Below are positions 41,492 to 50,651 of a stretch of DNA of 64,000 bases, piece by piece (within the stretch, counting starts at the first letter, position 1; each line of letters starts with the position of its first letter). Below the pieces are notes generated by a model. That model was not told the DNA's origin. It did no database searches and worked only from the letters and a program-made list of their open reading frames with translations. The stretch is from Halanaeroarchaeum sp. HSR-CO (GTDB lineage: Archaea > Halobacteriota > Halobacteria > Halobacteriales > Halobacteriaceae), in NCBI RefSeq assembly GCF_024972755.1, contig NZ_CP087724.1:1116001-1180000 (forward strand), given 5' to 3'. The position numbers and the translations under genes were made by a program.

Positions 41492-43828
41492 CTACCCGAG
41501 CAGTTCGCTGTCGTTGACGCGATATATCGTCACTGCCTCGTCCTCGTAGGCCACCGAGATTCCCTGTTCCTCGTCGTACGCCCTGACGTCGTAGCGATCC
41601 CGCTCGACCGGACCGACGTAGATGTACTCGACGTGGTAGCGGTCTAGCAGTGCCGACCGCGTCTGGGGATCTACCGTCTCGAAGATGGCGTCCACGTCTC
41701 TGACTCGGGAGCGGTAGTCGTCAGCGCCCCGGTAACCGATCTCGTGTCTCCACCCGGCAACCGTCGGAACACCCGTCATGCTCGACGGGGCGTTCACCCA
41801 TTGGTAGATGTCCGTTCCAGGTGCCGAAACCATCGTGGGCTGCCCCTCCAGATCGTTTACCCACTCGATCGCTCCTGCCTCCTCTGGGTGGTCGTCCTCG
41901 ATGTACTGGTGTGCATCGAGGGTCGGTGTTCCGGACTGGGCTCCGGCGGTCGACGCGACGGCGAACCCGCCGTAGATGGACGTCGACGCGAGGAGCACGA
42001 CGAGCAGAACCGCACCGATGGATCCCATGGTACTGATCGTCTTTTCCTCGGCATCGTCCGACGTTTTGTCGTCATTTCCCGACGGTCGACCCCGCGGCAA
42101 CCCACGGCGAACCTCGCGACCGATCCGTTCGACGCTCGCGCGTAGTGGTGGTAGATGAGCCGTCATCGCACCGGCCGCGACCGCCCACAGCGCCCAGACC
42201 TGCGAGTATATCTTGAAGACGGTGTTGAACCGTCCGGGGCCGGCTTCTTCGACCAGGAAGACGAATTCGACGAGCACGAGCAACCCCATGGCGCCGACGA
42301 GGAGGACCGCCTCGAAGTCCACCCCAGAATCGGTCCGGAGGCGGTACCACGCTCCGAGGAGCAGTGGGACGAACAGACCGACCGCGGGCGCGGTGAGGAC
42401 CGCCGTGATCGCAATTGCCGCCACTCCGAGCAGGCCGACCAGTGCGACGGTATCACGAGACCATCTCCGAAGCAAGTATGGCACCGTGACGGCGAGGAAC
42501 GCGCCGTGCACCACGAGCAGATCGGGGAGTCGGCTCGTGGGTTCCGAGAAGAACCCGATCGAACGCCCACTCGTGGTCCCGGAGAGGAACGAGGCCACCG
42601 AGATGGCCCCGATGAGGGCGACGGCGACCGCGAGAACTGTCGCGACGACGATTCGGGCACCTTCGGTTCGAACTGCCCGCCCGTCGGTCGCACGGTCGAT
42701 CATCGTTTCCAGACGAGCGGGGAACAGACTCCAGGGTGGGCCGGGCGCGAAGAGGAGCGTCAACCAGGTAACTCCGACGAGGGCCGGGGCACTCCAGGTA
42801 TTGACGACGATCAGTACCCCGACGGCGGCTGGGATGAACGCGAAGATCAGGACCGCACGGCGCACTAGCGCCTCAGGGGGTGTGCGCCAGTAAGTGTAGG
42901 CCAGACCGACACCCACCAACAGGAAGATCGGACTCATCATGTGGGCGTGGAGGTCTCCATTGAGGAAGGCGAAGAAGGGGAACTCGGTGGCGAGGTTGTA
43001 CGTCGACTCGCCCCGTGGTCCGGCGTCGATGACCCGGCTCGCATGCCAGTAGTGAAACGAATCGACGCCCGTCGCGAGGCCTTTCATCTCGATATTCGCG
43101 ACGGCAGCGAGTGTTTCGCCGGCACCCTCTGGGAGCGTCCAGACGAGTAGCCGGATCGGTGTCGAGAGGTTGCTGGCTATCCCGACGAAGAACGCGGCGA
43201 CGACCCCACCCCGACGATAGGATCGTCCCGAGCCAGCACTTATCACCGCGCCGATACCCCAGGCCGCGGTCACGAATGCCGCGTAGTAGCCGGCGAGTGC
43301 GAGGTTGTAGGCGTATCGAGCTGCGGTGTCGGTTAGCTGGGCGAACATCGCGGCGAGCATGTGGCCGCCGTAGTAGTACTGGACTGGTTCGTTGGCGAAC
43401 CACATGTCATCGGGTGGGAGACTCCCCGCGCGAAGAAGTGACGCGAGCAACCCCATGTCCAGGAACTTCTCTCCACCGCCTGGGTGGGCACCCGGATCCA
43501 GTGCCCTGATGCCCACGAAAAACAGGAAGGCGAGCGCGAATACGAGGACCGCATCACGGTACCGGTTCCAGCGCATCGCAACGCCCCACCGGACGGCGAG
43601 CGCCGACACGACCGCCAGCACAAGGACGGCCGCAACGGCGGTTCCCGTTCCGAAGGTCACCTGGCCGAGTCGGTAGCCGACGACGGTGAGCACCACGAAG
43701 GCGAACGGGATCGCCAGTCCCGCCCCGCGATCCGGGAGCGTCGCAAACACCAGGCTACTCGCCGGGAGCGCGAGGGCTCCGAGACCAACGAAGAGGCCGA
43801 GCCAGATGACGACGAGTCCGTATTCCAC
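41492..43828 (-). CDS. DUF2298 / Chlor_Arch_YYY large membrane protein
   Basis: 778 aa from GTG 43828, with GAGTATATCG 24-31 nt upstream. Many membrane helices with the family hallmark PVQYYYGGHMLAAMF (three tyrosines) near residue 170 and a large C-terminal extracytoplasmic domain (about 660-778). The family is thought to be glycosyltransferase-like in topology. Next to a dolichol-phosphate-type glycosyltransferase and GtrA, so a role in cell-surface glycan or lipid-linked sugar transfer is plausible but unproven. Confidence 0.85.
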   Translation of the reverse strand: MEYGLVVIWLGLFVGLGALALPASSLVFATLPDRGAGLAIPFAFVVLTVVGYRLGQVTFGTGTAVAAVLVLAVVSALAVRWGVAMRWNRYRDAVLVFALAFLFFVGIRALDPGAHPGGGEKFLDMGLLASLLRAGSLPPDDMWFANEPVQYYYGGHMLAAMFAQLTDTAARYAYNLALAGYYAAFVTAAWGIGAVISAGSGRSYRRGGVVAAFFVGIASNLSTPIRLLVWTLPEGAGETLAAVANIEMKGLATGVDSFHYWHASRVIDAGPRGESTYNLATEFPFFAFLNGDLHAHMMSPIFLLVGVGLAYTYWRTPPEALVRRAVLIFAFIPAAVGVLIVVNTWSAPALVGVTWLTLLFAPGPPWSLFPARLETMIDRATDGRAVRTEGARIVVATVLAVAVALIGAISVASFLSGTTSGRSIGFFSEPTSRLPDLLVVHGAFLAVTVPYLLRRWSRDTVALVGLLGVAAIAITAVLTAPAVGLFVPLLLGAWYRLRTDSGVDFEAVLLVGAMGLLVLVEFVFLVEEAGPGRFNTVFKIYSQVWALWAVAAGAMTAHLPPLRASVERIGREVRRGLPRGRPSGNDDKTSDDAEEKTISTMGSIGAVLLVVLLASTSIYGGFAVASTAGAQSGTPTLDAHQYIEDDHPEEAGAIEWVNDLEGQPTMVSAPGTDIYQWVNAPSSMTGVPTVAGWRHEIGYRGADDYRSRVRDVDAIFETVDPQTRSALLDRYHVEYIYVGPVERDRYDVRAYDEEQGISVAYEDEAVTIYRVNDSELLG

Positions 43829-43851
43829 ACCCGGGTCTACCCCGCCGTACC

Positions 43852-43859
43852 GATATACT
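43852..43859 (-). promoter_or_regulatory. TATA box of the DUF2298 gene
   Basis: Minus-strand AGTATATC is 24-31 nt before GTG 43828 and selects this start over the in-frame ATG at 43924. Confidence 0.5.
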
Positions 43860-43923
43860 CCTTGTGGAGTTTTGCGACGCGATTCGAATGGCTTTACCCG
43901 ATGGACCCCCCGAGTCGTATCCA

Positions 43924-44697
43924 ATGAGGTCGAGTGTGGGCGTCGTGATCCCGGCCTACCGACCGGACCTCCACGCCCTCGAGCGGTACCTCGACACTCT
44001 CCAGACCGTCGTCGATCCCGAGGTGATCAGGGTGGAACTCGACGATCCGACGCCCGACACGGTGAGGGCCCTCTCGGACGGGCCGGCCGAGGTGCACACC
44101 GTCGAAACGCGTCGAGGGAAGGGGGCCGCGATAACGGCGGGATTCGAACGTCTCGACACCGACGTGCTCGCGTTCGCCGACGCAGACGGGAGTACCCCAG
44201 CCGAGTCTATCGACGACGTCATCGACCCGGTTCGAACCGGGGCAGCGGCCCTCGCGGTCGGATCCCGTCGGCACCCAGACGCGGACGTTCAATCCCATCA
44301 GTCGTTTTTCCGCCGCCGACTCGGGGACGCCTTCGCCTGGCTCGCCCGACGGTCACTGGACGTCTCCCTGTACGACTATCAGTGCGGTGCGAAGGCACTG
44401 TCTGCCGAGACCTGGCGATCGATCCGTACCCACCTCTACGAACCCGGCTTCGCCTGGGACCTGGAGGTCGTCTCGATGACACACGCAACCGGCAACCGAA
44501 TCCAGGAGGTGCCAGTCACCTGGGTAGACCATCCGGAGAGTACGGTCTCCACGGGATCGGCTGTCGTGGAGATGCTCGGTGGCCTGCTCGCTGCCCGCCA
44601 CCGTGCCAGATTGATCGCCGAAGATCCGTTCTACGAGGTTATCGATTCGTACCGCGACCGAACCGCTCCACTCGTCTCCCGAACCGACGAGAAATGA
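43924..44697 (+). CDS. Family 2 glycosyltransferase (dolichyl-phosphate sugar synthase-like)
   Basis: 257 aa from ATG 43924. GT2 core with VVIPAYRPD, RRGKGAAITAGF and the metal-binding AFADADGS, then the DYQCGAKA motif seen in dolichol-phosphate mannosyltransferase-like enzymes. No C-terminal membrane anchor; the co-translated GtrA protein may provide it. It would load a sugar on a polyprenyl phosphate. Confidence 0.88.
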   Translation: MRSSVGVVIPAYRPDLHALERYLDTLQTVVDPEVIRVELDDPTPDTVRALSDGPAEVHTVETRRGKGAAITAGFERLDTDVLAFADADGSTPAESIDDVIDPVRTGAAALAVGSRRHPDADVQSHQSFFRRRLGDAFAWLARRSLDVSLYDYQCGAKALSAETWRSIRTHLYEPGFAWDLEVVSMTHATGNRIQEVPVTWVDHPESTVSTGSAVVEMLGGLLAARHRARLIAEDPFYEVIDSYRDRTAPLVSRTDEK

Positions 44698-45173
44698 CGG
44701 GTTCGGACTCGTGGGTGTCGGTCATCCAGCGCCGTCTTCGCCCGCTGGCCAGAATCGATCGTATCGGTCAATTCGTGTCCGTCGGTGTCGCCGGAGCGTC
44801 CCTGGAGACGGTCATCGTCTTCATCCTTACCGGCCTCTGGACCGTCGCCCCCCTTCCGGCGAAAGCCGTCGGCGCGGAGGCGTCGATTTCTCTCATGTTC
44901 CTCCTCAACGACCGCTGGACCTTCGCCGAAGTGGGCAAATCCGGCCTGTCCGCGGTCGTCCGACGGTACCTGAAGTCCCACGCCGTCCGACTCGGTGGGC
45001 TGACCGTCGCGTTCACGACCCTCTACGTCCTCACCGCGTGGACCGACGTTCGACTCGTGCTGGCAGGCGCGGACTTCTGGCCTACCGTCGCCAACGTCAT
45101 CGGCATCGGGGTCGGGATGACGATCAACTATCTGGCCGAGAGCATCGTCACCTGGCGGGTCCTCTCGAACTAG
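44694..45173 (+). CDS. GtrA-family membrane protein
   Basis: 159 aa with four helices; FVSVGVAGASLETVIVFIL and a NDRWTF motif (LLNDRWTFAE) plus a C-terminal NYLAESIVTWRV typical of GtrA. ATGA overlap with the glycosyltransferase. Likely helps flip or anchor lipid-linked sugar made by that enzyme. Confidence 0.88.
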   Translation: MTGSDSWVSVIQRRLRPLARIDRIGQFVSVGVAGASLETVIVFILTGLWTVAPLPAKAVGAEASISLMFLLNDRWTFAEVGKSGLSAVVRRYLKSHAVRLGGLTVAFTTLYVLTAWTDVRLVLAGADFWPTVANVIGIGVGMTINYLAESIVTWRVLSN

Positions 45174-45194
45174 TTCTTCGTCTCGATTCCGCCG

Positions 45195-46361
45195 TCAGGC
45201 GAGGGTGAGAAATCGGAACGTGACGTAGGAGAGAAGGGTTGCGACGGATGGGCCGATGATCCAGAACGCGACGAATCGGGCGACCGTCGATGGGTCGAAT
45301 AGCTGTTTCACGTCCTCGATGGAATCCGGATCCTCCTCGCCGATTCGGGGCACCTCGTCTTCGGGCTCTGTGGTGAGCGACCCCATCGTCACTTTCGTCT
45401 CCGATTCCCCTCGCACGAGTTCGGCGACGGTCGCCGGGCGGGTAGCCCGTCCCCATCCCAGACCCACGATGGTCATAACCGTCGACAGCGCGAGACTGAT
45501 CGGGATCCCCAGCCACGACGCGACGGTCGTGATCGTGGCACCGACGACCATCACGACCATCGCGGCCAGCAGTGGCAGGTCCGTCAGGTCGTTCCCGACC
45601 GATTCCATCGTTCGCCGGGCGATCGTGAACGCACCGAGACCGATGGCGAGCGAGCCGAGGACTATCCCCCGTTCCGTAGCGACGATGCCGCCTCCGACGA
45701 GCGGAGCGACCGCGTTCGCGACGTTACTCGCACCGGCGCTAAAGGCCATGTAGCAGGCGATAACGAAGACCAGGACCGTACTTACTACCTCTCGTGCGGT
45801 CGTTTCGGGGCCCAGGGTCGGTCGGGGAAGTGTTTTCTCCGGATCGAGTGTAAGGAGCGGACCACTCGATCGCTCGATAGCGAACTCTCGTTCGAGGTAG
45901 GGATAGAGGTACCGACCGATGAACCCTCCGGCCCAGAAACCGAGGATCGGGGCGATGAGCCACCAGACCATGATCGAACCGACGACGGCGAAATCGAGTT
46001 GGTTGGTCGCCAGTCCGAGACCCGCGATCGCGCCGACGGCAGTCATCGACGTCGAGACGGGAACGCCGTAGAGATTCGCAAATAGCATCCCCAGTCCGAT
46101 AAAGACGAGCACCACGATACTCGCCTCGATGGTGAACGCGGTGGTGGGCACGAGTTCGCTGCCGAGCGTTTCGATCACGTTGCGACCGACCGTCCAGCCG
46201 CCGAGAAACACGAACAGCGTCATGAGCGCCGCTGCGGTGGTCTTGTCGACGACTCGAGCGCCGACGGCTGGTCCCCAGGCGACACCAGTGGACGATCCAC
46301 CGATGTTGAAGCCGACGAATATGGCAGCGAGGACGGAGAGGATACCGAACAATAAATCCAT
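45195..46361 (-). CDS. pitA: PiT-family inorganic phosphate transporter
   Basis: 388 aa from ATG 46361. Two PiT repeats: an N-terminal degenerate one GFNIGGSSTGVAWGPAVGA and a C-terminal canonical one SAGASNVANAVAPLVG. About ten helices with an acidic loop after the fifth. The first repeat lacks the usual GANDVAN, which may alter ion coupling. Neighbour of UspA, divergent. Confidence 0.85.
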   Translation of the reverse strand: MDLLFGILSVLAAIFVGFNIGGSSTGVAWGPAVGARVVDKTTAAALMTLFVFLGGWTVGRNVIETLGSELVPTTAFTIEASIVVLVFIGLGMLFANLYGVPVSTSMTAVGAIAGLGLATNQLDFAVVGSIMVWWLIAPILGFWAGGFIGRYLYPYLEREFAIERSSGPLLTLDPEKTLPRPTLGPETTAREVVSTVLVFVIACYMAFSAGASNVANAVAPLVGGGIVATERGIVLGSLAIGLGAFTIARRTMESVGNDLTDLPLLAAMVVMVVGATITTVASWLGIPISLALSTVMTIVGLGWGRATRPATVAELVRGESETKVTMGSLTTEPEDEVPRIGEEDPDSIEDVKQLFDPSTVARFVAFWIIGPSVATLLSYVTFRFLTLA

Positions 46362-46472
46362 TCTATATCTTCCGTAGTGGTCCGAGGTATGGATTACGGG
46401 TAGTCCGAGGCGTCCGACTGTATGCTTCGGTCCCACTTATCATTTATCAGAGTCGCTCACGAATGGTTCCGT

Positions 46473-46892
46473 ATGCCCACACGCGTTCTCGTTCCGATGG
46501 ACGGTTCAGAGATGGCCGAGGCCGCCCTCGAGTATGCCCTCGACCTCTTTCCCGACGGCGACATTACGGTCTTCGTCGTCGTTGGAGAGCCCTCCGCGAT
46601 GATGGGTGGTGCCGTCAGTCTCGCTCTCGAAGAGGACATCGAGGAAGCTGCCGAAGAATTGGCCGCTGATATTCTCGACCGCGCACGACAGATCGCGCAG
46701 TCCCACGACATCGAGATATCGACGGCGTTCTCCTGGGGGAGCCCGGCAAAAGAAATCGTCTCCCGCGCCGAAGACTTCGACACCGTGGTCATCGGCAGTC
46801 ACGGCGGATCCGTGTCCGATAATTTGTTCGTCGGAAACGTTGCGAAGAAGGTCTTTCGCCGGTCCCCAGTGCCTGTTACCGTCGTTCGGTGA
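46473..46892 (+). CDS. Universal stress protein (UspA family)
   Basis: 139 aa from ATG 46473 with TTTATCA 30-24 nt upstream. RVLVPMDGSEMAEAALEYAL at the start and the ATP-binding tail GSHGGSVSDNLFVGNVAKKV. An ATP-binding stress protein, possibly tied to the divergent phosphate permease. Confidence 0.92.
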   Translation: MPTRVLVPMDGSEMAEAALEYALDLFPDGDITVFVVVGEPSAMMGGAVSLALEEDIEEAAEELAADILDRARQIAQSHDIEISTAFSWGSPAKEIVSRAEDFDTVVIGSHGGSVSDNLFVGNVAKKVFRRSPVPVTVVR

Positions 46893-46912
46893 CACTGCAT
46901 TCGTTCGTTTTC

Positions 46913-47385
46913 TCGGCTCCTCGACGGATTGACGCTCGAGAAAATAGCGGGCGGTAGATTTGAACCGGATCCAGACGGTCGCTCACTCCGTTCGCGCTGC
47001 ATCTGGCAGGGTTCAAATCTTCTCGACATATCCCTTCGCTCCGCACAACCTCGCAGCCTGACGGCTGCTCGGTGGCGAGTCGCGAAGGAATATAGCGGGA
47101 GGTAGATTTGAACTACGCCCGAGAACCTGCGCAGAGCGCAGAACCTCGGTCTACTTCAAATCTCCCTTGCATACGTTTTGCTCGCTCCGGACGTCTCGGA
47201 GCCTGACGGCTCCTCGACGGATTGACGCTCGCAAAAGATAGCGGGAGGTAGATTTGAACTACGTCAGGACGTGCTCGCTCCGCTGCGCGCGCCCTGCCTT
47301 ATTCAAATCTCCCTTGCATACGTTTTGCTCGCACCGGACGTCTGGGAGCCTGACGGCTCCTCGACGGATTGACGCTCGCAAAAGA
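46913..47385 (-). repeat. Tandem ~147-bp array of tRNA-Met 3'-end copies with hairpins
   Basis: This gene-free stretch has three partial copies of the initiator tRNA 3' end at 46945-46966, 47093-47116 and 47239-47262, spaced 148, 146 and 147 bp from each other and from the real gene at 47386. Each unit also has an inverted copy of the T-arm word (TTCAAATC at 47012, 47155 and 47302) and, in the three complete units, a hairpin: GCAGCC-TGAC-GGCTGC (47053-47068), GGAGCC-TGAC-GGCTCC (47198-47213 and 47345-47360). The A:T to C:G changes in the stem are paired. The units differ in the middle. The left start is near 46913. Confidence 0.85.
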
Positions 47386-47460
47386 TAGCGGGAGGTAGAT
47401 TTGAACTACCGATCTCCGGGTTATGAGCCCGGCGGAATCTCCTGGCTATCCCATCCCGCT
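47386..47460 (-). tRNA. Initiator tRNA-Met (CAT)
   Basis: 75 nt. The acceptor stem AGCGGGA pairs with TCCCGCT plus discriminator A. Anticodon loop CTCATAA sits on a stem with three G:C pairs (GGG/CCC) next to the loop, and the first pair is A1:U72; these are initiator marks. TTCAAATC T loop; CCA not encoded. 3' end faces the repeat array. Confidence 0.93.
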
Positions 47461-47596
47461 ACCATCGCTTACCCCATATCCGCAGTTAAGAATTGTGATT
47501 CGGACGCCGGCTGTGAGATTCGACGCAGGTCCCCTATCGAACGGTACGCTCTTCGAACTCCACGTGACCACTCTCCACCAAACCCCGCGAACCAGG

Positions 47597-48163
47597 CTAT
47601 CCGTCGCCGTGTTCGTCCGTGATGATGACTTCGCCGTCCTCGACGGTCACGTTGATGAGCGTCTTGACGTTGTAATCGGTGTCGTCGAGCTCGTTCGGCC
47701 CCGCTTTCTTGATGACGGCCACGATGTCCCGGATGTCGGCGTCGATGGAATCGAGCGCCTCGGCGATCGCGCGGAGAGTCCCGCCCGTCGAGAGGACGTC
47801 GTCGAGGACGAGCACCTTGTCTCCCGGATCCACGTCGTTGATGAACATCTCGCTCTCGGAATAGCCGGTCTCCTGGGCGAGCGCGACCTCGCCGTCGAGT
47901 CCGTACTGGCGCTTTCGGATGACGACGAGGGGGATGTCGGTCATCAACGAGACGGCGGTGGAGATGTGGATGCCCATCGCGGCGGGCGTGACGATCTTGT
48001 CGACGTCATCGATCTCGGCTTTTCTGATGATGCCGATGACGATCTCGCGGAGCAGCCCGGGCTCGAGCATCGGGACCCCGTCGCTGATCGGGTGGACGAA
48101 GTACTGATAATCGCCTTTCTGGATGATCGGCGCGTCGAGAAGGGACTGCTTCAACCTGTCCAT
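47597..48163 (-). CDS. hpt: Hypoxanthine/guanine phosphoribosyltransferase
   Basis: 188 aa from ATG 48163; minus-strand CTTTATGC about 25 nt upstream gives leaderless spacing. PRPP loop [12 protein letters not shown] in a type I PRTase fold, with the archaeal Hpt start ([23 protein letters not shown] in the N-terminal hood, here positions 1-23). Purine base salvage. The 47461-47596 gap to the tRNA has no gene. Confidence 0.92.
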   Translation of the reverse strand: MDRLKQSLLDAPIIQKGDYQYFVHPISDGVPMLEPGLLREIVIGIIRKAEIDDVDKIVTPAAMGIHISTAVSLMTDIPLVVIRKRQYGLDGEVALAQETGYSESEMFINDVDPGDKVLVLDDVLSTGGTLRAIAEALDSIDADIRDIVAVIKKAGPNELDDTDYNVKTLINVTVEDGEVIITDEHGDG

Positions 48164-48422
48164 GGAGACCGTATCCGCGGTTCTGCATAAAGTGTGGCGA
48201 TTCTTCGAGTCCCTGTGCACGATACGCACCTGTCGTGAATGGACATGGCAATACGGCCCAGGCAGTGGGGATGCTAAATATCCGCCGTTCGACGTATCTG
48301 TGGCCGTGCAGTCGATCGATAGCGGAAAGCGTTTTGTCTCCCACTCGTAAGGGACCCATAGTACTTATGCGAACGACCAGTTGGTCAGGCAATCCCGGCG
48401 GGTCCACGTCTGGAGGTGGCTG

Positions 48423-49505
48423 ATGTCCGAGAAGAGTGCTCGGATACTGGTCCCCGTCGGACCATCGCCGACGTATCGGAACACGGTCGCGTACGCGGTC
48501 CGAGAGGCACTCGATGCGGCGAAATCGTCTGACGTCCGTGGCGCGGTCCACTTCGTCTATCCCGCCCAGTGGCGACGGTTCACCGATCGTGGGCAGGCGG
48601 CGGCCGACGACGTCGAGGACCTGCTCGAACGGACCATCGTCTGGGTGACCGAGGACCTGGATTTCGATGACGAGGATCCCGACCTCGGAGACCTTCCTAT
48701 CGACATCGAGACGGCCATCGCCGGCGAGGATCGATACCTGTTCGCGCCGGGCGATTACGCCTCCTCGTTGTCCGACTACGCTCGCAAACACGACCTGGAC
48801 CGGTTCGTCATCGACCCGGAGTTCCAGCCAGGCGGGAACGCACCGATGCTCCAGCCACTGGAACTGGAGCTACAAAGGGAGGGCTTCGAGGTCGAAGAAG
48901 CGCCGGTCGAGCGGACCGTCCAGCGCAGTCGGCTCCCCTCTCGAACGACGCTCTCGAAGGTCTTCGTCACGTTCGCCAGCACCTACGGATTCTATCTGCT
49001 CATCGGTGGGACCCTCGGGACCTTCGACCTCGCCACGGGCTTGGTGGTCGCGACGCTCGCCACCGCACTGTTCTCGCGAATCGCGTTCGTCAGCTCTCCG
49101 TCGTTCTCGAAGACGCTCCGCCGGTCGGCTCGCGGGGCGCTCTACGTCCCGTATCTGCTCTGGGAGATAGCCAAGGCGAACATCGCCGTCGCCTACATCA
49201 TCCTCCACCCGAGGATGCCGATCGACCCCGGGATGCGTCGATTTCGCGCGGCGGTCTGGGGTGATCTCCCGGTCACCACGCTCGCGAACAGCATCACCCT
49301 CACACCGGGAACGCTCACCGTCGACGTGCGGGATAGTCTCTACATCCACACGCTGACCGAGCAGGCCCGCGTGGATCTGGCGGGTGGTGCGCTCGAGCGT
49401 GCTGTCCGGTTCGTGTTCTACGGCAGGGACGCCGCGGATATCCCGACGCCGATCGACCGGGACGCCATCGACGACGAGGTCGTCTATCCGGAGGAGGATT
49501 CCTGA
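48423..49505 (+). CDS. mnhE: Na+/H+ antiporter subunit MnhE with N-terminal UspA-like domain
   Basis: 360 aa from ATG 48423. Residues 1-170 look like a UspA-type domain (ARILVPVGPSPTYRNTVAYA, and RFVIDPEFQPGGNAP). Residues 180-345 form the MrpE/MnhE part with LLWEIAKANIAVAYIIL and ANSITLTPGTLTVDV. Ordinary MrpE proteins are about 160-170 aa without this head. First gene of the Mrp-type operon; a TGATG overlap leads into mnhF. The 48164-48422 gap is non-coding. Confidence 0.9.
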   Translation: MSEKSARILVPVGPSPTYRNTVAYAVREALDAAKSSDVRGAVHFVYPAQWRRFTDRGQAAADDVEDLLERTIVWVTEDLDFDDEDPDLGDLPIDIETAIAGEDRYLFAPGDYASSLSDYARKHDLDRFVIDPEFQPGGNAPMLQPLELELQREGFEVEEAPVERTVQRSRLPSRTTLSKVFVTFASTYGFYLLIGGTLGTFDLATGLVVATLATALFSRIAFVSSPSFSKTLRRSARGALYVPYLLWEIAKANIAVAYIILHPRMPIDPGMRRFRAAVWGDLPVTTLANSITLTPGTLTVDVRDSLYIHTLTEQARVDLAGGALERAVRFVFYGRDAADIPTPIDRDAIDDEVVYPEEDS

Positions 49506-49795
49506 TGTCGGTCGCCGAAGTCGGTACTCTCGAACTAGTCCTGCTCGGGGCGGGAACGATCATCGTCGTGTTCACCATCGGCCTCCTCTATCGGGTCGTC
49601 CAGGGCCCGACGATGGAGGACCGGGTCATCGCGATCAACGCCATCGGGACCTCGACAGTGGTGGTCCTGTCGCTCGTGGCGGCGGCGCTCGGCCAACCGG
49701 GCTATCTCGATATCGCGCTCGTGTACGCGCTGCTCAACTTCCTGGCGAGCATCGCCATCTCGAAGTTCATCGTCGAACGCGGAGGTGTCCTGTAG
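49505..49795 (+). CDS. mnhF: Na+/H+ antiporter subunit MnhF
   Basis: 96 aa, three helices, motif RVVQGPTMEDRVIAINAIG typical of MrpF. It overlaps mnhE by one base and abuts mnhG. Confidence 0.93.
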   Translation: MSVAEVGTLELVLLGAGTIIVVFTIGLLYRVVQGPTMEDRVIAINAIGTSTVVVLSLVAAALGQPGYLDIALVYALLNFLASIAISKFIVERGGVL

Positions 49796-50113
49796 ATGAC
49801 ACCGCTCGAGTACGCCATCGTGGCGCTCGCCGCCGGTGGCGTCTTCTTCACCCTGGTGGCTGTCGTCGGTATCATCCGTCTTCCCGACCTGTATACGCGA
49901 GCACACGCCACTTCGAAGAGCGATACCCTCGGTACCGTGCTGTCGCTCGGTGCCGTCATCCTCGCGTTCGGGGTCGACGTCGCTGCCGCGAAGACCGCAC
50001 TCCTGTTGGTATTCATGTTGCTCACGAATCCGACCGCCGCGCACGCCATCACCCGTGCGGCCTACGATCAGGGAATCGAACCGTGGACGGTAGACGAGGA
50101 GGGTGGTGACTGA
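49796..50113 (+). CDS. mnhG: Na+/H+ antiporter subunit MnhG
   Basis: 105 aa, three helices, with IRLPDLYTRAHATSKSDTLG, the MrpG signature. It starts on the base after the mnhF stop. Confidence 0.93.
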   Translation: MTPLEYAIVALAAGGVFFTLVAVVGIIRLPDLYTRAHATSKSDTLGTVLSLGAVILAFGVDVAAAKTALLLVFMLLTNPTAAHAITRAAYDQGIEPWTVDEEGGD

Positions 50114-50114
50114 G

Positions 50115-50651
50115 ATGGAACTCGCCCTCTACGCCGCGTTGCTCGCATTCGTCGTCGCGACTGCCATCGCGGCTGTCATGCTCCGAGACATTCTTAGCGC
50201 CATCATCGCGTTCGCCGGTTTCAGTTTCGGCGTCGCGATAATCTACGTCCTTCTCGCTGCGCCCGACGTCGCACTCACCGAAGCGGCTGTCGGGGCGGGC
50301 GTGACGACCGTGTTGTTCTTGCTCACCATCGTCAGGACCGTCCGGCCGGGCGGTGACCGCGTCTTCGAACACGTCCGGTGGCGCGCGGTGGCACTGGTCG
50401 GCGTCCTCACCGGTATCCTCCTGAGCACGGTTCGGTCGCTCCCGCGGGTCGGCGACCCAGAATCGATGGTCGCGACCTCGCGTATCACCCGGTACTACCT
50501 CGAGAACGCCTATCCGGAGACCGGCGTCGAGAACGCGGTTACGGCGGTCCTGGCCGCCTACCGTGGGTTCGACACGCTCGGCGAGGCGGTCGTCGTTTTG
50601 GCGGCCGGCGTCGCCGTGGTGCTCGTCCTCAGACAGGAGGCCTACGTATGA
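50115..50651 (+). CDS. DUF4040 (MbhD/MrpA C-terminal-like) antiporter subunit
   Basis: 178 aa from ATG 50115 (a GTG at 50103 is also in frame). Residues 1-80 are a DUF4040/MbhD-type segment (YVLLAAPDVALTEAAVGAG), and residues 90-178 resemble MbhE. In bacterial Mrp these parts are the C-terminus of MrpA; here they are a separate subunit as in archaeal Mbh/Mrp complexes. Confidence 0.88.
   Translation: MELALYAALLAFVVATAIAAVMLRDILSAIIAFAGFSFGVAIIYVLLAAPDVALTEAAVGAGVTTVLFLLTIVRTVRPGGDRVFEHVRWRAVALVGVLTGILLSTVRSLPRVGDPESMVATSRITRYYLENAYPETGVENAVTAVLAAYRGFDTLGEAVVVLAAGVAVVLVLRQEAYV

Noticed and set aside
46913-47460. CRISPR array
   Set aside because: The period is about 147 bp, the repeated word is the tRNA 3' end, the spacers are not unique 30-40-mers and no cas genes are near.
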